Below are positions 25,243 through 32,226 of a stretch of 64,000 nt of DNA, piece after piece. The DNA is taken from assembly GCA_013152945.1 (NCBI GenBank), contig JAADFL010000187.1, forward strand, positions 1-64,000, read 5' to 3'. The stretch's first letter is position 1; every line of letters begins with the position of its first letter. This stretch comes from Deltaproteobacteria bacterium. Its GTDB lineage: Bacteria > Myxococcota_A > JAADFL01. Below the pieces are notes generated by a model. That model was not told the origin of the DNA and did no database searches. It saw only the letters and a list, made by a program, of their open reading frames with translations. The translations under genes and the position numbers were made by a program.

Positions 25243-25421
25243 AACACTTCCCGATTTCTTTCTAATCTTTGCCGATCGTTTTTTCCGGCATACCATCGAA
25301 CGATTGGAGTAACCTGCAAGGAGCGACAACATGGTAATACCTCCAGGTATTTCGAGGATGAGCAATAAAGCCGGGCGCTTCGAGAGCCGGCGGTATTTGG
25401 AATACTATTCTCCGAGCCCCT

Positions 25422-25937
25422 CTAACAGCAAGGATCTCTTGTCCCCGCCCTCTTCGATGGCAACAGAAATACGCCGGCCAGGGCCAAAATAATAAAGAAC
25501 AGGGAATCACTTGTTCCGGCCGAACTGCAACCACTACCGCCTCCATCGAACTTCACGCAATTTGTTCCCTTGCAGGAAAAACCATCCTTGCAGGTCTTGT
25601 AGTGCTCCCATCCGGATCCGTCCATCTTGCATATAAGCACCTCTGTGCTCGATCCACACTTCAGGTCTCTCGAACAGCAGGCACCGCAATGCGGCTCGGT
25701 ATCAACGATTGAAGACTCCCGTTCGTTTCTCACCTCTGTTTCTATTGAATCGTTTTCACTTGTGCTTTCTTCAAAAACTTCGATTTGGGCATCCGATGCT
25801 ATTTCTTCCTCGGTTGCATCCCCTGTCTCTCCAGCCTCTTTTTGTCCGCCAGTCTCTTCAGCAAAAGCCGGATCAACAGTAAAATGAATCAACCCGAACA
25901 ATATGACCCATGTCAAAAAAAACCTGATCATTTTCAT
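25422..25937 (-). CDS. Secreted Cys-rich protein with MYXO-CTERM-like tail
   Basis: 171 residues: signal peptide (FFLTWVILFGLIHF, cleaved after PAFA), a strongly acidic Glu/Ser/Thr-rich linker (about 27-85), then a cysteine-rich module (GACCSRDLKCGSS, CKDGFSCKGTNC). The C-terminus has GGGSGCSS, the hydrophobic stretch LFFIILALAGVFLL and basic SKR, which is the layout of the MYXO-CTERM sorting signal, where the Cys is the processing or anchoring site. A further ten residues ending PCC follow, which is atypical. Start ATG has AAGGGG upstream. Probably surface-anchored; function unknown. It lies directly downstream of the Clp ATPase gene. Confidence 0.75.
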   Translation of the reverse strand: MKMIRFFLTWVILFGLIHFTVDPAFAEETGGQKEAGETGDATEEEIASDAQIEVFEESTSENDSIETEVRNERESSIVDTEPHCGACCSRDLKCGSSTEVLICKMDGSGWEHYKTCKDGFSCKGTNCVKFDGGGSGCSSAGTSDSLFFIILALAGVFLLPSKRAGTRDPCC

Positions 25938-25959
25938 TGCATGCCCCTTATATCCTTCT

Positions 25960-28437
25960 TCATGTCTCTTTCGAGTTTTGTTGCACGGTCAGGGTCAGGG
26001 CATTGTTTGAAACATCTATTGCAACAACCTGCTTCTCCCCTACCCTGCCGGCGAGTATCATTTCAGCGACTCTTGATTCAAGCTCTTGTTGTACCATCCT
26101 GCGCATGGGCCTCGCACCCAACTCCGGATCAAATCCTCCCTCTTGTATCAGCCAATCTATCACTGCTTCGGTGGGCATGAATGATACGCCCTTTTCCTGT
26201 TTCAACTTGCCTGAACTCTGCTCGACAAGCAATCTTGCAATCTCTTTTACCTCATTTCTGGACAACGGAGAAAACACGCACTTCTCATCAATCCTGTTCC
26301 AAAGCTCTATGGGAAAATGCGAACGAGCCGCCTTGACGACTTTTTCCTCCACCTGCTCAAGCCTGTGACCGGATGGGGCTTCTGCAGAAAAGCCGATGGA
26401 ATGATCTTTTTGCGAATAGTTGGCGGCTCCGAGGTTCGAGGTCATTATTATCACAGTGTTACTGAAGTCCACGGTTCTGCCCCGGCCGTCTGTAAGCCTC
26501 CCGTCATCAAGTGCCTGCAAGAGAATCAACAACACATCCTGGTGAGCCTTCTCGATCTCGTCCAACAAAACCACCGAGTACGGTCTCCTCCTTATGGCCT
26601 CGGTCAACTGTCCTCCCTCGCCGTATCCTACGTACCCCGGTGGCGCACCGATAAGCCTTGCCACTGTATGAGCTTCTCCGTATTCACTCATATCAAACCT
26701 GCACAGAGCATCCCTGGTCTTGAACAGGAATTCAGCCAAGACTTTGGCGGTCTCGGTTTTACCCACTCCCGTCGGCCCCAGGAACAAGAACGATCCTATG
26801 GGCCTATTGGAATTGAAACCGGCATAGTTGCGCCTCAGTACACCCGCCACCTTGGACAATACCCTCTTGTGACCGACTATCCGACGCTCAAGTATTTCCT
26901 CGGCCTTCAGCATTCTTTGTTTTTCATCACCGGAAAGCAACTCGGGCGGGACACCGGCAAGGCCGCCGACGACTTCGGCTACCTCGCTTACAGTAACCTT
27001 TGTCTTCCCGTATCTCCTCGCCCTCGATGCAGCCAAGTCAACTATGTGTATGGCCTTGTCCGGAAGAACACGGTCCGGCACATACCTTGCCGAAAGCTTG
27101 ACCGCCGCTTCCAGTGCCTCTCTTTCGAATTCGATCGAATGATGATTTTCGTAGGATGGAATAATTCCAATCAGAATATCCAATGATTCCGATATGGACG
27201 GCTCGGACACGAATATGGGATGAAACCTCCTTTTCAATGCCGGATCACTCTCAACGAGTTCCTTGTACTCTTCGTCGGTTGTGGCACCTATACATGGAAA
27301 TTCTCCTCGTGCAAGAGAAGCCTTGATCTCTGATGCAGGATCACCTCCCATCCTGGCCAAGGATGACATCTGGTGTATTTCATCCAGGAAAAGTATTACC
27401 CTGTCCTCCGCCGCCTTTACCTCTTCACGAAGGGATTTCAGTCTGTCCACGAGTCCGCCCCGGTTCGATGATGGTGAAAGCAAAGAAGACAGATCTATGG
27501 CAACGAGCCTCTTGTCGGCCATTACCGCGACCTCCTCGGTCGCATTTACCTGTTTCCATGCAAGGCCTTCCACGAGAGCGGTTTTTCCAACGCCCGGAGG
27601 GCCGAGAAGTATTGGATTGTTGGCCCTTCTCTTTCCGAGGACATCGCAGATTTCCTCCACTTCCCGGCTGCGGCCTATGAGTGGATCGAGTTCACCTTCC
27701 TCTGCCGCTTCGGTCAGGTCGTAACCCAACTCGTTCAATATGGGAAATCTACCGGGATGCAATACAGGCCTGTTGTTCTTTGCAGCCATGCCTGTCAACT
27801 TGGAGTGCTTACGATCCCTTGTGGGAAGTTCAGAGGACCCATCCTTAATATTTTCTACAGTTCTTCCGCCAATCGGCAATGCCGTATCCGCCGTCCCGGC
27901 GCTTTTCGGATTCACCGGGCGCCGCCCCGGTTTGGCCGCCACGGCAGATGCCTTTTGTGACGGCGGCCCCAATAGTTCAGTCGGCGCAGTGTAGACATTC
28001 GCCCTTGCATACCTTCTTGGAAGACCGTTCGTCAGGTATGACAAGGCAACAGTGCGCAGCTCACCAATCGGCCCCCTGGTACGGTTCAGGATTGCATAAG
28101 CCAACGAATCCTTGACACCGACGATAGCTACAATCAGGTGCAGTGAATTGGCCCTTGTATTCTTACACCCCTTTGCTACTGCGTCGATCTTATCTTTTAC
28201 ATTTTTCAGGACATCTCTTGGTTCGGTCAAAAAATCATTTATACTCTTTCTCAATTCCAGGACCTTGCCGATAATAGTGTCCTCGTCAAACCTCAAGTCC
28301 TCCAAAAGAATTTTGGCATGGCTTTCTACGGTATACACAGCCAAGAGAAGGTGGGCAGTATTTAAATCCTGCTCGGTTGCCTCTGCAACCTCACCGGCCT
28401 GGCGGAATATTTCTTCCAGGTCATCGGAACGTAACAT
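25960..28437 (-). CDS. ClpA/ClpC-type AAA+ unfoldase
   Basis: 825 residues. N-terminal Clp double repeat (about 1-150), a basic linker, then two AAA+ modules. D1 has GPPGVGKTALVEG and ILFLDEIHQ. D2 has GPTGVGKTETAKV, VLLDEIEKAH and the sensor IMTSNLGA. The coiled middle domain that marks ClpB and ClpC is absent or minimal between D1 and D2, which favours a ClpA-like arrangement. An IGF tripeptide (in HSIGFSAEAP) sits where ClpP-docking loops occur, so it probably feeds a ClpP protease. clpP and clpS are not in the window. The linker between N-domain and D1 is longer than in E. coli ClpA. Confidence 0.9.
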   Translation of the reverse strand: MLRSDDLEEIFRQAGEVAEATEQDLNTAHLLLAVYTVESHAKILLEDLRFDEDTIIGKVLELRKSINDFLTEPRDVLKNVKDKIDAVAKGCKNTRANSLHLIVAIVGVKDSLAYAILNRTRGPIGELRTVALSYLTNGLPRRYARANVYTAPTELLGPPSQKASAVAAKPGRRPVNPKSAGTADTALPIGGRTVENIKDGSSELPTRDRKHSKLTGMAAKNNRPVLHPGRFPILNELGYDLTEAAEEGELDPLIGRSREVEEICDVLGKRRANNPILLGPPGVGKTALVEGLAWKQVNATEEVAVMADKRLVAIDLSSLLSPSSNRGGLVDRLKSLREEVKAAEDRVILFLDEIHQMSSLARMGGDPASEIKASLARGEFPCIGATTDEEYKELVESDPALKRRFHPIFVSEPSISESLDILIGIIPSYENHHSIEFEREALEAAVKLSARYVPDRVLPDKAIHIVDLAASRARRYGKTKVTVSEVAEVVGGLAGVPPELLSGDEKQRMLKAEEILERRIVGHKRVLSKVAGVLRRNYAGFNSNRPIGSFLFLGPTGVGKTETAKVLAEFLFKTRDALCRFDMSEYGEAHTVARLIGAPPGYVGYGEGGQLTEAIRRRPYSVVLLDEIEKAHQDVLLILLQALDDGRLTDGRGRTVDFSNTVIIMTSNLGAANYSQKDHSIGFSAEAPSGHRLEQVEEKVVKAARSHFPIELWNRIDEKCVFSPLSRNEVKEIARLLVEQSSGKLKQEKGVSFMPTEAVIDWLIQEGGFDPELGARPMRRMVQQELESRVAEMILAGRVGEKQVVAIDVSNNALTLTVQQNSKET

Positions 28438-28548
28438 TACCTCTCAGCCTTCTCCATTCGTCTTTTGCAGACCAATTTAATTATTGGATATTAACAGAAT
28501 TCGAAACAAACAAGCAATAGGAAATGGTGGGCGAGCCATCCGGTCTAT

Positions 28549-28705
28549 ATATAATGGGGACGTAATGGGGACGGATGCACACACATGGAAAGCACATGGA
28601 AGAGCACATGGGGGAGCACATGGGGACGGGGAGCACATGGGAGCACATGGGGACGGAGGGAGCGAGCACATGCATGGGACATGCATGGGGACGGAGGGAG
28701 CTAAT
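28549..28705. repeat. GGGGACGG/GCACATGG low-complexity repeat array
   Basis: Five copies of GGGGACG(G) at 28556, 28567, 28622, 28649 and 28687 alternate with GCACATGG and GCATGGGAC units. Short open frames on both strands here (for example minus 28481-28720) are repeat translations and not genes. The core matches the arrays at 1.07 and 43.80 kb. Confidence 0.75.
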
Positions 28706-28840
28706 CCCTTGAAATCTCACCTGATTTGCATATCAATTTATTACCGGCACGACATGTTTCGGAAACTCTGTCACTTACATTTCTATTAGCCGGTCCGAAA
28801 GATACAAGCCAAGGTACATTAACTTTTGCATCGATACCTT

Positions 28841-28873
28841 GTGTATGAATATCGCGACTTGGTGTAGGAATAT
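28841..28873 (+). promoter_or_regulatory. Paired direct repeats, candidate enhancer sites
   Basis: GTGTATGAATAT at 28841-28852 and GTGTAGGAATAT at 28862-28873 are 21 bp apart, two helical turns. They lie about 115 bp upstream of the sigma-54 promoter, the usual place for activator-binding sites. Confidence 0.45.
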
Positions 28874-28965
28874 TCAACGCTGATAAACCTCTCCGTTTTG
28901 TCGATGACTTATTAACTAACACAAAATGAACCGTAATTGCAATATATAAGGACCCTAAATCGTCG

Positions 28966-28980
28966 TGGCATGCCTGTTGC
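28966..28980 (+). promoter_or_regulatory. Sigma-54 (-24/-12) promoter of the NAD-linked FeS operon
   Basis: TGGCATGCCTGTTGC has the -24 GG at 28967-28968 and the -12 GC at 28979-28980 with exact 12-bp phasing. It lies 42 bp before the operon's first ATG, which has its own AGGAGGTGATG site. It implies control by an AAA+ activator, possibly but not necessarily the NtrX-like one in this window. Confidence 0.75.
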
Positions 28981-29021
28981 TTGTATATTTGGCAAGGGTT
29001 TGGAATAGGAGGTGATGTGAA

Positions 29022-30317
29022 ATGTCACAGGTAACAATCAAGATAAACGGACACGAAGTCAAAGCTGAAAAGGGAGAGCCCATCTTGGGGCCGATTCGTG
29101 CACAAGGTATCGACATTCCTACTTTATGCCACATGGATGGCGTGGAGCCTTACGGAGCATGTCGCCTCTGTATGGTCGAAGTAGGTAAAGGCGATCGTGC
29201 CAAGTTGGTTACGTCGTGTAATTTCCCGGCAAGGGAAGGGCTCGAGATCCAGACCGATACTGAAAGGGTGCATAGGGACAGGGCTATGCTGGCCGAACTG
29301 CTCTTGGCGCGCTCTCCAGGTGTAAAGAAGGTGCAGGAATTGGCAGTATCGCTGGGGGTGAAAAAGGCGCGATTCAAAACCATGGAACCGACCGAATGCC
29401 TGCTTTGCGGACTTTGTGTTCGAGTGTGTAATGAAATCGTGGGCGCCTCGGCCATCGGTTTCGAGGGCCGCGGAGTCGACCGCGTGGTAGGAACACCTTT
29501 TTTCCTCGATCCCGATGCCTGTATAGCCTGTGGTGCATGTACCGAAGTGTGTCCCACGGGTATCATGCAGATGGAGATAAAAACCAAGGAACGATGGAAA
29601 AAGGAACTTGTCGGCAACCAGAGGCTTTGCCGCTATGCCCGCATGGGGCTTGTCCCGTACAAGGTCTGTCCCAATGACTTTGACTGTGCTACCTGCGAGG
29701 TCGACCAGCGTCTTTGGGATGAGATGGGCATGCACCCGGTATTGGCTCTGGCCCCCGGCAAGAAGCGAAAACCCAGGCAAGTCGGAAATTTTGTCACAAT
29801 GCTTGATCGTTTCTATTCCAAGGGGCATGTCTGGGTCAAACCACTGGGGGAAAGGGTAATCGTGGGCCTTGATGATTTCGCCCAGAAGGTCATCGGAGAT
29901 ATCTCCTCCATTACAATAGGAGCAAAGCCCGGAGATGTAGTACACAAGGGGAAAGATAGCCTTAATGTGGCTTGTAACGGCCATAGCGCCGCCATGCTTT
30001 TCCCGATATCAGGCACAATAAAGAGCATCAACCCGGCCATGGATGACGAGCCTACGGTGATAAACGAAGATTGCTACCGGCGCGGATGGCTCTTTACTGT
30101 TGAGCCTACAGACCAGTACAGGGAAACCAAAGACTTGGTCGCTTCCGGTCAAGTGGAGCCATGGATGTTGGAGGAATCGGATTTTCTGTTCAAGACCTTG
30201 AGTGAGGTCGGCGGTGCTGCATTGTCTGATGGCGGTGAGCTGTTGCCCAACTTCTCCAGGGAACTTGCGGATGATGAATGGGATCGCATTGCAAAAAGAT
30301 TTTTCTCAAAGGTCTGA
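29022..30317 (+). CDS. HydA/NuoG-type ferredoxin protein fused to a GcvH-like domain (no H-cluster)
   Basis: 431 residues. Residues 1-80 are a [2Fe-2S] ferredoxin domain (Cys 36, 47, 50, 66) as at the N-terminus of HydA/HndD and NuoG. The next segment aligns with the His-Cys3 cluster domain, but its cysteines are missing (LLLARSPGVKKVQELA). Residues 126-136 and 167-177 are two C-x2-C-x2-C-x3-C clusters. C203, C216, C222 and C225 form a C-x12-C-x5-C-x2-C motif. Residues 265-362 match glycine-cleavage H protein (GHVWVKPLGERVIVGLDDFA, FPISGTIKSIN), yet the lipoyl-lysine position is Gly320. It takes the place of the catalytic hydrogenase subunit in an Hnd-like gene order and is probably the electron-output subunit (inference). 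Confidence 0.85.
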   Translation: MSQVTIKINGHEVKAEKGEPILGPIRAQGIDIPTLCHMDGVEPYGACRLCMVEVGKGDRAKLVTSCNFPAREGLEIQTDTERVHRDRAMLAELLLARSPGVKKVQELAVSLGVKKARFKTMEPTECLLCGLCVRVCNEIVGASAIGFEGRGVDRVVGTPFFLDPDACIACGACTEVCPTGIMQMEIKTKERWKKELVGNQRLCRYARMGLVPYKVCPNDFDCATCEVDQRLWDEMGMHPVLALAPGKKRKPRQVGNFVTMLDRFYSKGHVWVKPLGERVIVGLDDFAQKVIGDISSITIGAKPGDVVHKGKDSLNVACNGHSAAMLFPISGTIKSINPAMDDEPTVINEDCYRRGWLFTVEPTDQYRETKDLVASGQVEPWMLEESDFLFKTLSEVGGAALSDGGELLPNFSRELADDEWDRIAKRFFSKV

Positions 30318-30354
30318 AACAAGAATCCGAAGCCGATGGATGGGGAGGTGTGAC

Positions 30355-31293
30355 ATGTCCGGGAATATCAAGAACAAAAAGAAATTGGTAAAAGCCTCGT
30401 CGGGACAGTGTATCTGGGTTGATGCGGGAGTCATATCCTACAGACTTTGTACATTGAACTACGAGTGCGAACGGTGCTCGTTGCACCAGGCTCTGATAGA
30501 CAGCCCCGTATTGGTTCAGCCCGGCATGAGCCTGACCTTGGACCAGGCGGAGTTCGAAGAACGGCGCGCCGAGTTCGACAAATTTTTCGAAAAGCTTCCT
30601 GCAGAGGCCCGTAAGTGTCGGTACATGTTGACCGGTGATGTTTCATACAAGTTGTGTATCAACTCGTTTCGGTGTGCAAGTTGTTCTTTTCAGCAAATGA
30701 TGGAGGACTCGATTACAGCCGAAGTAACAATTCAGCCAAGTAAAACAGATGTTATATATGGGCTTCGTTTCAAAGGGGACCTGCACTACCACAGGGGGCA
30801 TGTCTGGGCCCGAGTCGAACGCGAGGGTGATGTTCGAATCGGGCTTGACGATTTCGGACAGCAATTACTGGGCCCGATCCGGGAAGTCGACTTGCCTGGA
30901 ATTGGTGATGCTGTGTACGAGGGTGTTTCAGCATGTAAACTTGGACACAAGCAGGGCGGCATACATGTACAGACGCCCATCTCCGGGCGAATCATTGCTG
31001 TAAACAAAATGGTATCAGAGCATCCGGAGCTTATTAACGATTCGCCTTACAACAAAGGATGGCTGTACATAGTCAAACCTCACGACCTGCCATCAGAACT
31101 CGTGAACCTGCTTTATGGAACAGAAGCCAGGCACTGGTTCGAACAGGAAATCAACAGGGTGGTCAAACGTTTATACAGGGATTCCGGGAAGAGAAAGGTT
31201 GTTTCGATAGAAAAAGGCGCTATCTGGAAGGAATGTGACTGCATCGAGATGGCAAACGAATTCTTACTGGCGGTGCTTGAAAAAGCGGCCTAG
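30355..31293 (+). CDS. GcvH-like protein with two four-cysteine motifs
   Basis: 312 residues from ATG 30355, preceded by GGGGAGGTG. The first 120 residues hold two copies of C-x12-C-x5-C-x2-C (Cys 19/32/38/41 and 88/101/107/110), the same motif as in the preceding protein. Residues 145-242 are an H-protein-like beta fold (GHVWARVEREGDVRIGLDDFG, TPISGRIIAVN). By counting from TPISG, the lipoyl position is Gln200, with Lys199 next to it, so lipoylation is doubtful. The four-Cys motifs could ligate an FeS cluster or zinc. It is not a normal glycine-cleavage protein: gcvT and gcvP are absent. Confidence 0.8.
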   Translation: MSGNIKNKKKLVKASSGQCIWVDAGVISYRLCTLNYECERCSLHQALIDSPVLVQPGMSLTLDQAEFEERRAEFDKFFEKLPAEARKCRYMLTGDVSYKLCINSFRCASCSFQQMMEDSITAEVTIQPSKTDVIYGLRFKGDLHYHRGHVWARVEREGDVRIGLDDFGQQLLGPIREVDLPGIGDAVYEGVSACKLGHKQGGIHVQTPISGRIIAVNKMVSEHPELINDSPYNKGWLYIVKPHDLPSELVNLLYGTEARHWFEQEINRVVKRLYRDSGKRKVVSIEKGAIWKECDCIEMANEFLLAVLEKAA

Positions 31294-31340
31294 GGGCTGC
31301 TTGTGACTCGCTGGTTTGTAAGAAAGGAGGACAAGACAAG

Positions 31341-31814
31341 ATGGAAGTACAGCCGAATGATGTTGACAATATTGTCGACCGCTGGAGAGGCGACAGGAGT
31401 TACCTGATCGAAATGCTCCAGGATGTACAGGAACAATTTCACTACATTCCAAAGGAAGTGGCGGAGAAATTGTCCAGTGATCTGGACGTGCCTTTGACTC
31501 ACATTTTTCATATTACGACCTTCTACAAGGGCTTTACCCTCGAGCCGCGCGGGAAGTATCCAATTTCCGTCTGCACCGGCACGGCATGCCATGTTAAGGG
31601 CGGAGCGCGCATCTTGGAAAATGTTATGCGCGAACTAAATGTGAGTCGCGAGGGCGAGGCAACCCCGGACGGCCTTTTTAGCGTGGAATCGGTTCGTTGC
31701 CTCGGGTGTTGTGGCCTCGCCCCCGTTGTAACCGTAGGTGATGATGTCTACGGCCGTACCTCGTCAACCAAGGTCAACCGGCTAATCAAGCGGATAAAGG
31801 GGAAAGAGCGATGA
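31341..31814 (+). CDS. NuoE/HndA-type [2Fe-2S] subunit
   Basis: 157 residues, the 24-kDa-type thioredoxin-like ferredoxin of complex I and of NAD-dependent bifurcating hydrogenases. Ligands are in VCTGTACHVKG (C-x4-C) and VRCLGCCGLAP (C-x3-C). An N-terminal helical bundle reads LIEMLQDVQEQFHYIPKEV. It would pass electrons between the NuoF-type flavin subunit and the FeS chain. AAGGAGG lies upstream. Length and motifs are normal for the family. Confidence 0.93.
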   Translation: MEVQPNDVDNIVDRWRGDRSYLIEMLQDVQEQFHYIPKEVAEKLSSDLDVPLTHIFHITTFYKGFTLEPRGKYPISVCTGTACHVKGGARILENVMRELNVSREGEATPDGLFSVESVRCLGCCGLAPVVTVGDDVYGRTSSTKVNRLIKRIKGKER

Positions 31815-31842
31815 GAGTATACAGATTACTTGGAGGTGATTT

Positions 31843-32226
31843 ATGCCAAAACTGAAAATCGAAGACCTCGACAAGATCGTGGAGCAAAGCAAAAAGACCA
31901 TGTCTGTTAGGTATGGCGCAGGCAGGGTCAAGATTACTGTGCACATGGGTACTTGCGGGATTTCGGCCGGTGCACGGGACATACTGTCTGCAGTCATGCG
32001 TTGTGTGGAGGACTCCGGCGTCGATGACATCATTGTTACCACTTCCGGCTGTGCAGGCCTTTGTAGCCGCGAGCCGATGATGACTGTAGAGGTTGTTCAA
32101 CACCCCCCTGTGAAATATGTGGATTTGAACGAAAAAAAGGTCAAGGAGATTTTCGATGAGCATGTAATGAAAGGAAATATCGTCGAAGACTATGCTTTGG
32201 CCATAGGCGGAGAACAGATGCTATGA
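31843..32226 (+). CDS. HndB-like thioredoxin-fold [2Fe-2S] protein
   Basis: 127 residues with HMGTCGISAGAR and TSGCAGLCSREP, the (2Fe-2S) thioredoxin-like pattern of HndB in NADP-reducing hydrogenases. The first ligand pair is reduced to one Cys (GTCG, where NuoE has C-x4-C), as is common in HndB, so cluster binding is uncertain. It sits between the NuoE- and NuoF-type genes, the same order as hndABC, and overlaps the latter by ATGA. Confidence 0.85.
   Translation: MPKLKIEDLDKIVEQSKKTMSVRYGAGRVKITVHMGTCGISAGARDILSAVMRCVEDSGVDDIIVTTSGCAGLCSREPMMTVEVVQHPPVKYVDLNEKKVKEIFDEHVMKGNIVEDYALAIGGEQML

Noticed and set aside
28549-28705. CRISPR array
   Set aside because: Repeats are short and irregular, there are no unique spacers of constant length, and no cas genes are nearby.
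28481-28789. Open frames on both strands in the G-rich array (Pro/Cys/Met-rich products)
   Set aside because: They are translations of the tandem repeat, with no start signals and no protein-like composition.
30830-30845. GTTCGAATC-like string as a tRNA T-loop
   Set aside because: It is inside a coding gene and no acceptor or anticodon stems can be formed.
29814-31080. Glycine cleavage system H protein as a metabolic call
   Set aside because: The lipoyl Lys is missing, gcvT, gcvP and gcvL are absent, and the domains are fused to FeS or Cys motifs in a redox operon.
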